Positions 55,162-63,532 of a stretch of 64,000 nucleotides of DNA are shown piece after piece. Origin of the DNA: Rhizobium sp. (GTDB lineage: Bacteria > Pseudomonadota > Alphaproteobacteria > Rhizobiales > Rhizobiaceae); the NCBI GenBank assembly GCA_019739215.1, contig JAHHDR010000023.1, positions 124,001 through 188,000 on the forward strand, written 5' to 3'. Made by a program: the position numbers and the translations under genes. Below the pieces are notes generated by a model, which saw only the letters and a list, made by a program, of their open reading frames with translations, was not told the origin of the DNA and did no database searches. The stretch's first letter is position 1. Each line of letters begins with the position of its first letter.

Positions 55162-56556
55162 GTGCTGGATTTTCAGGACAATGACGGCATAAGCCGGAAG
55201 ATGGAGGCGGCAGCCACCATCTTCGGCCGATTCAGCCACCCGGAGATGCTGGTGGCCCATGGCGGCCGCGTCAAGACGATCGCCGCGGGACACTACACCG
55301 TCACCGGCCTTTCGCATCATCTGCGGCTCGGCGAATTCGTCGCCCACCAGACGCGCACCGGCGTCCATCTCGGCGAGGTCGTGCGCGTCGAACCCGACAT
55401 TGCCTACGTCTGCCCGATCGAGCCGGGCGAGCCCATCGGCATCGGTGATCTCATCCTGCGCCGCGGTGCATTCCGGCTTTCGCCGTCTGACACCTGGTGC
55501 GGCCGCACGCTCAATTCCCTCGGCCAGCCTATCGACGGCCTCGGGCCCCTCGAAAACGGGCCGCATCGCCGCGCGATCTCCAATACGGCCCCGCCCTCGA
55601 TGACGCGCCAGCGCATCACCCAGGGGTTCAAGACCGGCGTGCGGGCCATCGACATCTTCTCTCCGCTCTGCCTCGGCCAGCGTCTCGGCATTTTTGCCGG
55701 ATCTGGCGTCGGCAAGTCCACTCTTCTGTCCATGCTGGCGCGCGCGGATGCCTTCGACAAGGTCGTGATCGCCCTGGTCGGCGAACGCGGCCGTGAAGTT
55801 CGCGAGTTCATCGAAGATACGCTGGGCGAAAATCTCAAGAAGTCGGTCGCAGTCGTCGCCACCTCGGACGAGAGCCCGATGTTGCGCAAGATGGCCCCGC
55901 TTTCGGCCGTGACGATTGCCGAGCATTTCCGCGACCAGGGCGACAACGTGCTTCTGATCGTCGACAGTGTCACCCGCTTTGCCCATGCGATCCGCGAAGT
56001 CGCGACGGCCTCCGGCGAGCCGCCGATCGCCCGCGGCTATCCTGCCTCGGTCTTTACCGAACTCCCGAAGCTTCTCGAACGCGCAGGTCCGGGACCGGAG
56101 GGCACCGGAACCATCACCGCCATCATTTCCATCCTGGTCGACGGCGACAACCACAACGATCCCGTGGCCGACTCGACGCGTGGCATTCTCGACGGCCACA
56201 TCGTGCTGGATCGTTCGCTGGCGGAGGAGGGGCGCTATCCGCCGATCAATCCTCTGGCTTCGGTCTCCCGTCTCGCGCGCAAGGCATGGACGCCCGACGA
56301 GGAGAAGCTCGTGGGGCGTCTGAAGTCGCTGCTGCACCGATACGAGGAAACCAAGGACCTGCGCCTGATCGGCGGCTATCGCCAGGGGGCCGATCCGGAT
56401 CTCGATATCGCCGTCAAGCAGGTTCCGGTGATCTACGAGATCCTCAAGCAATCGCCCGGCGACAAGCCCGCCAAGGACTCGTTTTCTGAACTGGCCACAG
56501 CGCTCAAGGCTGCGGCACAAACGCAGCCGCAGGCCGGCGCAATGACACGGCGGTAA
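55162..56556 (+). CDS. fliI: Flagellum-specific ATPase FliI
   Basis: 464 aa from the GTG at 55162, following CGGGGG. An ATG at 55201 would give 451 aa. It is an F1-beta-like ATPase: Walker A GSGVGKSTLL, GERGREVREFIEDTL, Walker B LLIVDSVTRFA, and a signature region near HIVLDRSLAEEGRYPPIN. It energises the flagellar type III export system with FliH and FliJ, which are not visible here. The following hypothetical gene starts 2 nt after its stop. Confidence 0.93.
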   Translation: MLDFQDNDGISRKMEAAATIFGRFSHPEMLVAHGGRVKTIAAGHYTVTGLSHHLRLGEFVAHQTRTGVHLGEVVRVEPDIAYVCPIEPGEPIGIGDLILRRGAFRLSPSDTWCGRTLNSLGQPIDGLGPLENGPHRRAISNTAPPSMTRQRITQGFKTGVRAIDIFSPLCLGQRLGIFAGSGVGKSTLLSMLARADAFDKVVIALVGERGREVREFIEDTLGENLKKSVAVVATSDESPMLRKMAPLSAVTIAEHFRDQGDNVLLIVDSVTRFAHAIREVATASGEPPIARGYPASVFTELPKLLERAGPGPEGTGTITAIISILVDGDNHNDPVADSTRGILDGHIVLDRSLAEEGRYPPINPLASVSRLARKAWTPDEEKLVGRLKSLLHRYEETKDLRLIGGYRQGADPDLDIAVKQVPVIYEILKQSPGDKPAKDSFSELATALKAAAQTQPQAGAMTRR

Positions 56557-56558
56557 TC

Positions 56559-57122
56559 ATGACCGACTTAGACGCAGACGTCCCCGTTCCGCCGCTCCCG
56601 GCGCGCAAGAAGGTTTTCTGGACCACGGATCGCATCGTCGGCTGGTCCGGCGCGGCTATCGCCCTCATCGCGGCATTCTTTCCGTGGTACGTCTTCGTCA
56701 ACGAGGACAAGTTCGGCGTTGAAGCGCTTCGGCAGATGGTCTCCGGCGACGCCGTGCCGCCTTCCCGTACCTCTGCGCTCGACAATTCATCCAACCGCGC
56801 CGTTCAGCGCCCGCGCGTCGCGGCGCTTCCCCGCTCCGAGGACAACCTCGTCACCGGTACCGTCCCGGCTGCTGAGGAAGAAGCAACGTCCGCGGAGAAG
56901 GTGCCGATGCCGGACCAGCCGTTTCCCTCCGCGCCACGCGACTTCCGCCTTCTCAAGGTGATCAAGGATCAGGCGATGATCGAAGATGCGACCGGCATCT
57001 ATGTCGTCCACAAGGGCGATGTCCTGCCGGACCGTACCAAGGTCGCCGGCCTGGAGAAGCGCAGCGGCAAATGGGTTCTCGTCACCGATACCGGCGCGGC
57101 CTACAGCGCCGCTGAAGACTAG
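56559..57122 (+). CDS. Conserved flagellar-operon membrane protein of unknown function
   Basis: 187 aa. A short cytoplasmic N-terminus precedes one membrane helix (about 28-46, IVGWSGAAIALIAAFFPWYVF). A Pro/Glu/Ser-rich disordered region follows (about 65-125), then a small beta domain (FRLLKVIKDQAMIEDATGIYVVHKGD ... KWVLVTDTGAAYS). The topology recalls PilP-like periplasmic adaptors, but that is only a resemblance. Position directly after fliI matches the unnamed gene of S. meliloti at this locus. The function is unknown. Confidence 0.78.
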   Translation: MTDLDADVPVPPLPARKKVFWTTDRIVGWSGAAIALIAAFFPWYVFVNEDKFGVEALRQMVSGDAVPPSRTSALDNSSNRAVQRPRVAALPRSEDNLVTGTVPAAEEEATSAEKVPMPDQPFPSAPRDFRLLKVIKDQAMIEDATGIYVVHKGDVLPDRTKVAGLEKRSGKWVLVTDTGAAYSAAED

Positions 57123-57129
57123 ATCAAGT

Positions 57130-57166
57130 CTTTGTTATTGAAGCACTAAATAAGAAATTAACAAAG
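57130..57166. promoter_or_regulatory. Inverted repeat in the flgB promoter region
   Basis: A perfect 8-bp inverted repeat CTTTGTTA (57130-57137) / TAACAAAG (57159-57166) sits in an AT-rich island, 73 nt before the flgB ATG and just after the preceding stop. It is a candidate operator for the flagellar activator (Rem in S. meliloti), or a hairpin ending the upstream operon. Confidence 0.45.
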
Positions 57167-57238
57167 TATTAATCCCAGCAAGTCCCGCGCAAGATTGTCC
57201 ACGTAGGTTCGGACCAGTCATGATGACGGAGACAGCAG

Positions 57239-57622
57239 ATGGAATCAGTCCAGCTTTTCGAATTGGCATCCCGGCAGGCCGAATGGCTCTCGACCCGGCA
57301 GACGCTGATTTCCGGCAATATCGCAAACGCGAACACCCCGGGCTTCCGTGCAAAGGACGTGACCTCCTTCGACTCGGTTCTCCAGAGTTCGCAACTGCCG
57401 ATGAAGGCCACCAACCCGCTCCATTTCATCGAGACCCCGACCGAGAGCTTTGCGGTCGAGTCGGAGGTCAACAAGGGCAGCGCGACGCAGCTCTCGGGCA
57501 ACTCCGTCGATCTGTCCGACGAACTCATGAAGCAAGGCTCCATCAAGCGCGACTATGATCTCAATACCGCGATCGTGAAGGCCTTCAACAAGATGATTCT
57601 GATGTCTGTGAGAAAGGGCTGA
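57239..57622 (+). CDS. flgB: Flagellar basal-body rod protein FlgB
   Basis: 127 aa. The rod-family N-terminus (SRQAEWLSTRQTLISGNIANANTPGFRAKDV) is the flg_bb_rod pattern, and the C-terminus has the KRDYDLNTAIVKAFNKMILM helix. It forms the proximal rod. It is the first gene of flgB-flgC-fliE-flgG-flgA-flgI-motE-flgH-fliL-fliP. A GGAG precedes the ATG, and flgC is 3 nt away. Confidence 0.94.
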   Translation: MESVQLFELASRQAEWLSTRQTLISGNIANANTPGFRAKDVTSFDSVLQSSQLPMKATNPLHFIETPTESFAVESEVNKGSATQLSGNSVDLSDELMKQGSIKRDYDLNTAIVKAFNKMILMSVRKG

Positions 57623-57625
57623 TAG

Positions 57626-58045
57626 ATGGACCCGCTGATCGCTTCCCTCAAGATTTCGGCCTCGGGCCTCGAAGCGCAGTCTTCGCGCCTCAGGGTCGTG
57701 TCGGAAAACCTGGCCAATGCGCGTTCGACCGCGGACACGCCGGGCGCCGATCCCTATCGCCGCAAGACCATCTCCTTCGCGCAGGAACTGGATCGCGCCG
57801 CCGGCGTCGAGACCGTGGAGATCAAGAAGATCGGTGTCGACCGGTCGGACTTCCGGACGGAATACGACCCTGGGAACCCGGCTGCGGATGCCGACGGCGT
57901 GGTGAAATATCCCAATGTGAACATCCTCGTCGAGATGTCCGACATGCGCGAGGCCAACCGTTCCTACGAGGCCAATCTCCAGTCGATCCGGCAGGCCCGC
58001 GATCTCATCAATTCCACCATTGATCTCCTGAGGTCGTCGTCATGA
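57626..58045 (+). CDS. flgC: Flagellar basal-body rod protein FlgC
   Basis: 139 aa. The N-terminal [28 protein letters not shown] is the rod-family signature. The [13 protein letters not shown] and [22 protein letters not shown] segments are characteristic of FlgC. It is a rod subunit assembled with FlgB and FliE. It overlaps fliE by 4 nt (ATGA). Confidence 0.95.
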   Translation: MDPLIASLKISASGLEAQSSRLRVVSENLANARSTADTPGADPYRRKTISFAQELDRAAGVETVEIKKIGVDRSDFRTEYDPGNPAADADGVVKYPNVNILVEMSDMREANRSYEANLQSIRQARDLINSTIDLLRSSS

Positions 58046-58365
58046 TAATCGATCCCGTCAGCTCACTCAGTTCCGCCGTCGCTGCAGCCACGCGGAATGC
58101 GGCGGAAACAGAGGCCGCGGCGCTCACGCCCGAAGCCAATCCCTCCGGCGTCAACTTTGCCGACTTTATCAATTCCGTGGGCACCAACTTCGCCGACAGC
58201 CTGAAGGCCGCGGAAACGAAGTCGATGGACGGAATGCTCGGCAAGGCCAGCACCCGTGAAGTGGTCGAGGCGGTGATGAGCGCCGACCAGACGCTGCAAA
58301 CCGCCATGGCATTCCGTGACAAGATCGTCTCGGCGTACCTCGAAATCGTTAAGATGCCAATCTGA
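58042..58365 (+). CDS. fliE: Flagellar hook-basal body protein FliE
   Basis: 107 aa. The FliE family C-terminus is clear: [43 protein letters not shown], shown here in overlapping parts ([25 protein letters not shown]). The N-terminus is Ala/Ser-rich. FliE links the MS ring to the rod. It overlaps flgC by 4 nt and precedes flgG by 9 nt. Confidence 0.93.
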   Translation: MIIDPVSSLSSAVAAATRNAAETEAAALTPEANPSGVNFADFINSVGTNFADSLKAAETKSMDGMLGKASTREVVEAVMSADQTLQTAMAFRDKIVSAYLEIVKMPI

Positions 58366-58374
58366 GGACGCGTC

Positions 58375-59160
58375 ATGAGAGCTCTTTCCATCGCAGCCAC
58401 CGGTATGAACGCGCAGCAGACCAATCTCGAGGTCATCGCGAACAACATCGCCAACATCAACACGACGGGCTACAAGCGCGCCAAGGCAGAGTTCTCCGAC
58501 CTCATCTACCAGACCGAGCGCGCAGCCGGCGTTCCCAATGTCGCCAACCAGCAGACCGTGCCCGAGGGCATCCATATCGGCCTCGGCGTCAAGACATCGG
58601 CGGTACGAAACCTGCATACGCAGGGTGACCTGGTCGCGACCGGCAACAAATACGATGTTGCCATCATTGGCCGCGGCTTCTTCCAGGTCGAGGCGGCGGA
58701 TGGCACCACGCTCTACACCCGCGACGGTGCTTTCAACACCAACGAGAATGGTGAACTGGTAACGATCAACGGCGCGCGGGTTGTCCCGAACATCACCGTG
58801 CCGGTCGATACCACCGAAGTCTCCATCAACCGGTCGGGACAGGTCTTCGTGCGGGTCGGCACCGAAACCGAACTCACCGAGGTCGGACAGCTTCAGGTCG
58901 CCAACTTCGTCAACGAAGCCGGCCTCAAGGAACTCGGTGACAACCTGTTCCAGGAAACGACGGCCTCTGGTGCTGCGGTCATCGGTGCGCCGGACGATCC
59001 TTCTTATGGTTACATCCAGCAGGGTTATCTTGAGGGCTCCAATGTCGATCCCGTGAAGGAAATCACCGAGCTCATCTCGGCACAGCGTGCCTATGAGATG
59101 AATTCCAAGGTGATCACCACCGCCGACGAAATGGCGGCCACGGTCAGCAAGAACATGTGA
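58375..59160 (+). CDS. flgG: Flagellar distal rod protein FlgG
   Basis: 261 aa, the expected length. The rod/hook N-terminus ([33 protein letters not shown]) and C-terminus ([25 protein letters not shown]) are intact, with the internal [19 protein letters not shown] segment typical of FlgG. It forms the distal rod. flgA starts 19 nt downstream. Confidence 0.96.
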   Translation: MRALSIAATGMNAQQTNLEVIANNIANINTTGYKRAKAEFSDLIYQTERAAGVPNVANQQTVPEGIHIGLGVKTSAVRNLHTQGDLVATGNKYDVAIIGRGFFQVEAADGTTLYTRDGAFNTNENGELVTINGARVVPNITVPVDTTEVSINRSGQVFVRVGTETELTEVGQLQVANFVNEAGLKELGDNLFQETTASGAAVIGAPDDPSYGYIQQGYLEGSNVDPVKEITELISAQRAYEMNSKVITTADEMAATVSKNM

Positions 59161-59179
59161 CGGTGAAAGGCAGGCGAAC

Positions 59180-59665
59180 ATGAGGTTTGGCCAGGCATAT
59201 TCGATTGGCGCGATGAAAGCGGCGTTGTGCGCGCTGGTTCTCGCCACGCTCTCCGCCACTGCGGCATATGCCGACAGTCTCGGCTACGCAGTCGTCCCGA
59301 CGCAGATCATCTATCCCGGCGAGGCGATCGACGCGAAGCGGTTGCGCACGGTCGAAGTGACCAATCGCAGTCTTGCTCAGGGCTACGCCCAGGAGATCGA
59401 CCAGATCGAAGGTCTTGTGACCACCCGGACCCTGCTGCCGGGCCGAACCATCATGATCGCCGCCCTCAAGCAGCCGTCGGCTGTCCGGCGCGGCGACAAG
59501 ATCCTGCTTGTCTTCGACAATGGCATTTTGCGGATCACGGCCGCGGGCGTGCCGCTGGCCGACGGTGCTGTCGGCGAACTCATTCAGGTCCGCAATACCG
59601 ATACCGGCGTGATCCTGTCCGGAACAATCCTCCAAGACAGATCCGTGCTGGTGGTGCAGAAATGA
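59180..59665 (+). CDS. flgA: P-ring assembly chaperone FlgA
   Basis: 161 aa from 59180, or 150 aa from an in-frame ATG at 59213. A signal peptide (KAALCALVLATLSATAAYA) is followed by a SAF-like domain: VVPTQIIYPGEAIDAKRL, then LLPGRTIMIAALKQPSAVRRGDKIL and IQVRNTDTG. FlgA helps assemble FlgI in the periplasm. The stop overlaps the flgI start (ATGA). Confidence 0.92.
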   Translation: MRFGQAYSIGAMKAALCALVLATLSATAAYADSLGYAVVPTQIIYPGEAIDAKRLRTVEVTNRSLAQGYAQEIDQIEGLVTTRTLLPGRTIMIAALKQPSAVRRGDKILLVFDNGILRITAAGVPLADGAVGELIQVRNTDTGVILSGTILQDRSVLVVQK

Positions 59666-60780
59666 GAATATTCCTTGCCTTGATGCTAGCGCTGGCCATG
59701 TCCGGCATTATGCCCGTCCAGTCCGCCCAGGCGGCCGCTGTTGCCCGCATCAAGGATATCGCCTCGCTCCAGGCAGGACGTGACAACCAGTTGATCGGCT
59801 ACGGACTTGTGGTCGGCCTGCAGGGATCGGGCGACAGCCTGCGCGCATCGCCCTTCACCGAACAGTCGCTGCGCGCCATGCTGCAGAACCTCGGCATTTC
59901 CACGCAGGGCGGCGAGAACCGTTCCAAGAACATCGCCGCCGTCATGGTCACAGCCAACCTGCCGCCGTTCGCGAGCCCGGGATCGCGGATGGACGTGAGT
60001 GTCAGCTCGCTCGGCGATGCGACCTCGCTGCGCGGCGGCACGCTCGTCATGACCTCGCTGACGGGTGCCGATGGCCAGATCTATGCCGTCGCCCAGGGCG
60101 CGCTGATCGTGTCCGGCTTCTCCGCCACCGGCGATGCGGCCCAGCTCACCCAGGGCGTCGCCACCGCCGGCCGCGTGCCGAATGGCGCGATCATCGAGCG
60201 GCCCCTGCCGTCGCGCTTCAAGGACTCGGTCAACCTGGTCCTGCAACTGCGCAATCCCGATTTCTCCACCGCAGTTCGCATGCAGGATACGATCAATGCC
60301 TATGCGGCCGGCATCTATGGCGGACGCATCGCTTCAGTGAACGACAACCAGGAAGTGGTGATCGAAAAGCCGCGCAATGCAGATCTCGCCCGCCTGATGG
60401 CCGAGATCGAGAACCTGACGGTCGAGGCGGACTCGCCGGCCCGCGTCGTGATCAACGAACGCACGGGCACGATCATTATCGGTGCCGATGTTCGCATCTC
60501 CCAGGTCGCCGTCTCCTATGGCACGCTGACGGTGCAGGTGAGCGAGAACCCCACGGTCGTCCAGCCACTGCCCTTTTCCGACGGGGTGACGGCGGTGCAA
60601 CCTCAGACCGATATCGTTGCCAACCAGGTTGGCAGCAAGGTCGCGGTTCTCGCCGGCCCCAACCTCAAGACCCTCGTTTCCGGTCTCAACAGCATCGGCG
60701 TCAAGCCCGACGGCATCATCGCCATCCTGCAGGGCATCAAGTCCGCCGGTGCGCTTCATGCGGAGCTCGTGCTGCAATGA
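59662..60780 (+). CDS. flgI: Flagellar P-ring protein FlgI
   Basis: 372 aa from the ATG at 59662 (MRIFLALMLALAMSGIMPVQ); the longer open frame overlaps flgA. A signal peptide ends near residue 25 (AQA). Mature FlgI begins with RIKDIASLQAGRDNQLIGYGLVVGLQGSGDSL, and the C-terminus has LKTLVSGLNSIGVKPDGIIAILQGIKSAGALHAELVLQ, both diagnostic (seen as separate short blocks). It forms the P ring in peptidoglycan. It overlaps motE by 4 nt. Confidence 0.96.
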   Translation: MRIFLALMLALAMSGIMPVQSAQAAAVARIKDIASLQAGRDNQLIGYGLVVGLQGSGDSLRASPFTEQSLRAMLQNLGISTQGGENRSKNIAAVMVTANLPPFASPGSRMDVSVSSLGDATSLRGGTLVMTSLTGADGQIYAVAQGALIVSGFSATGDAAQLTQGVATAGRVPNGAIIERPLPSRFKDSVNLVLQLRNPDFSTAVRMQDTINAYAAGIYGGRIASVNDNQEVVIEKPRNADLARLMAEIENLTVEADSPARVVINERTGTIIIGADVRISQVAVSYGTLTVQVSENPTVVQPLPFSDGVTAVQPQTDIVANQVGSKVAVLAGPNLKTLVSGLNSIGVKPDGIIAILQGIKSAGALHAELVLQ

Positions 60781-61304
60781 TGAACATCTCCAGAACCCTC
60801 AGAATGATCGCCGCCCCGGTGCTGATGCTCTCGATCGGCACGATCTCGGGCGCTCTCGCCCAGGAAGACCAGAAGCCGAAGCCCGCTGCGCGGACGGCGC
60901 GCGAGGAGATCAAGGCCTTCTGCGCCAATATCGCCGATTCCGCCCGTGACCAGCGCTATCTCCTCCAGAAGGAGGAACTTGTGAAACTGCAGGGTCAGGT
61001 CGACGAACGGATCGTGCAGCTCGAAAAGAAGAAATCGGAATACGAGACCTGGCTCAGGCAGCGCAACGAGTTCCTCAAGATGGCCGAGGGCGGCCTCGTT
61101 GATATCTACAAGGGCATGAAGCCGGACGCGGCGGCAGGCCAGCTGAACCTGATCAACGCCAACCTGGCATCCGCCATCATCATGAAACTCGCGCCGCGCC
61201 AGTCGAGCCTCATCCTCGCGGAGATGGAGCCTGAGAAGGCGGCAGCGCTCACCGAGATCATCTCGGCCGCAGGCAGCCGCATCGCGCAAAGGAATCCATC
61301 ATGA
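60777..61304 (+). CDS. motE: MotE, periplasmic chaperone for MotC
   Basis: 175 aa. An N-terminal signal peptide (about 1-28, ending near GALAQ) precedes a charged coiled-coil (LLQKEELVKLQGQVDERIVQLEKKKSEYETWL, about 60-100, in blocks) and an MgtE-N-like helical end (AAGQLNLINANLASAIIMKLAPRQSSLILAEM). A single mature cysteine (AFCANI) could form the disulfide dimer known for S. meliloti MotE. MotE stabilises MotC, whose gene is not in this window. It overlaps flgH by 4 nt. Confidence 0.85.
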   Translation: MMNISRTLRMIAAPVLMLSIGTISGALAQEDQKPKPAARTAREEIKAFCANIADSARDQRYLLQKEELVKLQGQVDERIVQLEKKKSEYETWLRQRNEFLKMAEGGLVDIYKGMKPDAAAGQLNLINANLASAIIMKLAPRQSSLILAEMEPEKAAALTEIISAAGSRIAQRNPS

Positions 61305-62014
61305 CGTTCAAGTTCGCGGCGCCGATGGCCGCCGTTGTTCTTCTTGCGGGTTGCTCGGGGCAGGCAGTCAAGGACTTGAACCGTGCGCCGGCGATGAGCC
61401 CGATCGGTTCCGGGCTCAATCTTACCAAGAACAGTCAGATGGCGCTCTATCCCAAGGAGCCGCAGCAGGTGGCGACCGGCTACTCGCTCTGGAGCGACCA
61501 GCGGTCGGCCTTGTTCAAGGATGCCCGCGCGCTTGCGGTCGGCGACATTCTGACGGTCAAGATCAACATCGACGACAAGGCCTCGTTCGACAACACGACC
61601 GAGCGCAGCCGTGAAAGCTCGTGGAGCAAGGCCTTCAACCTGTTCGGGACGGATACCCACAATGACCAGTCGCTCGATGCGACGATCAGCAACTCGTCCA
61701 AGTCCGATGCCAAGGGCGACGGCTCGATCCAGCGCAAGGAACAGCTCGATCTGCAGGTCGCAGTGGTGGTGACCGGCGTTCTCGACAATGGCAACCTGCT
61801 GATTTCAGGCTCGCAGGAGGTCCGCGTCAACCAGGAACTCCGCGTGCTCAACCTTGCCGGTATCGCGCGGCCGCAGGATGTGGACGCCAGCAACAAGATC
61901 TCCTACGAGAAGATCGCCGAGGCCCGCATCTCCTACGGTGGCCGTGGCCGTCTCTCCGAAATCCAGAATCCGCCGGTCGGCCAGCAGGTCATCGACGTGT
62001 TCTCACCCTTCTAG
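61301..62014 (+). CDS. flgH: Flagellar L-ring protein FlgH (lipoprotein)
   Basis: 237 aa. The lipobox LLAGC places the lipidated Cys at residue 18. The FlgH family segments are present: YSLWSDQRSALFKDARALAVGDILTVKI near residue 65 and LLISGSQEVRVNQELRVLNLAGIARPQDV (in blocks) later. It forms the outer-membrane L ring. The start overlaps the motE stop, and fliL begins 13 nt downstream. Confidence 0.96.
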   Translation: MTFKFAAPMAAVVLLAGCSGQAVKDLNRAPAMSPIGSGLNLTKNSQMALYPKEPQQVATGYSLWSDQRSALFKDARALAVGDILTVKINIDDKASFDNTTERSRESSWSKAFNLFGTDTHNDQSLDATISNSSKSDAKGDGSIQRKEQLDLQVAVVVTGVLDNGNLLISGSQEVRVNQELRVLNLAGIARPQDVDASNKISYEKIAEARISYGGRGRLSEIQNPPVGQQVIDVFSPF

Positions 62015-62027
62015 GCGGAAGACGACG

Positions 62028-62528
62028 ATGCTCGACGAAACCCAAGGTGACGCACCCAAGAAGAAGTCCGGTCTGGTCATGACGATCGTGGCGATCGTTG
62101 CCGTCACCGTCGTCGGGGGCGCTGGCGGCTGGCTCGTCGGCAACATGCTGTCGCCGCAACTCGAGCCGCCCAAGACGGAGGAGGCCGAAGACAAGCCAGC
62201 GGCCGCCGACAAGGGCGAGCCATTGCCCAAGCTCGCGACCGAGGAAAACGGCGTGGTGCAGCTTGAGCCGATCACGACCAACCTGGCCTTCCCGACCGAA
62301 CGCTGGGTGCGCCTCGAAGTCGCGCTGCTCTTCAAGGACAAGCCCGACGCGAAGCTTGCGGAGACGATCCATCAGGACATCGCCGTCTATCTCCGGACCG
62401 TGTCCCTTCAGCAGATAGAAGGTCCGCGCGGGTTTCAGTACCTCAAGGAGGATCTCGAGGAGAGGGCCGATCTGATCTCCGAGGGCAGGGTGTCGAGGCT
62501 CATGTTCAGGACCTTTGTGATCCAATGA
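62028..62528 (+). CDS. fliL: Flagellar basal-body protein FliL
   Basis: 166 aa from the ATG at 62028 (MLDETQGDAPKKKSGL); the longer frame overlaps flgH. One membrane helix (about 16-40, VMTIVAIVAVTVVGGAGGWLVGN) is followed by an acidic linker and the periplasmic FliL domain (WVRLEVALLFKD ... LRTVSLQQIEGPRGFQYLKEDL). It stabilises stator units around the motor. The stop overlaps the fliP start. Confidence 0.93.
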   Translation: MLDETQGDAPKKKSGLVMTIVAIVAVTVVGGAGGWLVGNMLSPQLEPPKTEEAEDKPAAADKGEPLPKLATEENGVVQLEPITTNLAFPTERWVRLEVALLFKDKPDAKLAETIHQDIAVYLRTVSLQQIEGPRGFQYLKEDLEERADLISEGRVSRLMFRTFVIQ

Positions 62529-63283
62529 TGCGCGCACTCGTCATCCCCGCACTGGCGGTTCTTGTCTTGCTGCTCCTGCCGGGCATGGCAGGCGAGACGA
62601 TGGCGCAGACGACCACGCCCGACATCCTCAATACGCCGGTGACCGGCTCCGTCGCCAGTTGGATCATCCGCACTTTCGGTCTGCTGACGATCCTCTCGGT
62701 CGCGCCGGGCATCCTCATCATGGTGACGAGCTTCCCGCGCTTCATCATCGCCTTCTCCATTCTCCGTTCCGGGATGGGACTGGCCACGACGCCATCCAAC
62801 ATGATCCTGACGAGCCTTGCTCTGTTCATGACCTTCTTCGTCATGGCGCCAACGCTGGACCGTGCCTGGCGGGAAGGCGCACAACCTTTGCTGGCCGAAC
62901 AGATCACCGAGACCGAGGCGCTGCAGCGCGTCGCAGTCCCCTTCCGCGAATTCATGGCGGCCAATACACGGGACAAGGATCTCGCGCTCTTCGCCGATAT
63001 CGCCGCCGAGCGCGGTCAGCCCACCACCACGGACGGCCAGATCGACCTCAGGGTGCTGGTGCCCGCCTTCATGATTTCGGAGATCCGCCGCGGCTTCGAG
63101 ATCGGGTTCCTGATCGTGCTTCCCTTCCTCGTCATCGACCTCGTGGTGGCCACGATCACCATGGCCATGGGCATGATGATGCTGCCGCCGACGTCGATTT
63201 CGCTGCCGTTCAAGATCCTGTTCTTCGTGCTCATTGACGGCTGGAACCTGCTGGTCGGAAGCCTCGTCAGGTCCTTCACCTGA
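62525..63283 (+). CDS. fliP: Flagellar export apparatus protein FliP
   Basis: 252 aa. A signal-like N-terminal hydrophobic stretch, then helices around TILSVAPGILIMVTSFPRFIIAFSILRSGMGL, LALFMTFFVMAP, and the C-terminal ALVPAFMISEI-like VLVPAFMISEIRRGFEIGFLIVLPFLVIDLVVATITMAMGM region (in blocks). FliP is the pore core of the type III export gate with FliQ and FliR, which are not visible. It is the last gene of the flgB operon and overlaps fliL by 4 nt. Confidence 0.96.
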   Translation: MMRALVIPALAVLVLLLLPGMAGETMAQTTTPDILNTPVTGSVASWIIRTFGLLTILSVAPGILIMVTSFPRFIIAFSILRSGMGLATTPSNMILTSLALFMTFFVMAPTLDRAWREGAQPLLAEQITETEALQRVAVPFREFMAANTRDKDLALFADIAAERGQPTTTDGQIDLRVLVPAFMISEIRRGFEIGFLIVLPFLVIDLVVATITMAMGMMMLPPTSISLPFKILFFVLIDGWNLLVGSLVRSFT

Positions 63284-63532
63284 CTTGAATCAAGCGGTTG
63301 ATTTTCTTAAGGTTAATCGTTTTGGGACAGCGATTCATGCTTCGTTTCCCATATACCCACGCGTCCTGTCGAATTAAGGGTACGGCAAGTTTTGGGGCCA
63401 ATACTTTGCCTCAAGAGACGGACACGGCACGCTTGAAAAGTGGTCGTTAGGCATGAGGCCGAACCGTCATCACCGGTAAGGATTTTAATCCGGTATGTCC
63501 CTTCTTGTAACGCGTAATCAGGGACGTTCCCA
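63284..63532 (+). promoter_or_regulatory. Flagellin promoter and structured leader
   Basis: The 249-bp gap between fliP and flagellin starts with an AT-rich tract (63284-63325, with TTAAGGTTAA at 63308-63317), the likely promoter/activator area. Nearer the gene are two inverted repeats: ACCGG (63472-63476) / CCGGT (63490-63494), and GTCCCT (63497-63502) / AGGGAC (63520-63525). The second right arm includes the putative Shine-Dalgarno AGGGA, 7-8 nt before the ATG. This could be a leader whose translation depends on FlbT/FlaF-type regulators. Confidence 0.5.
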
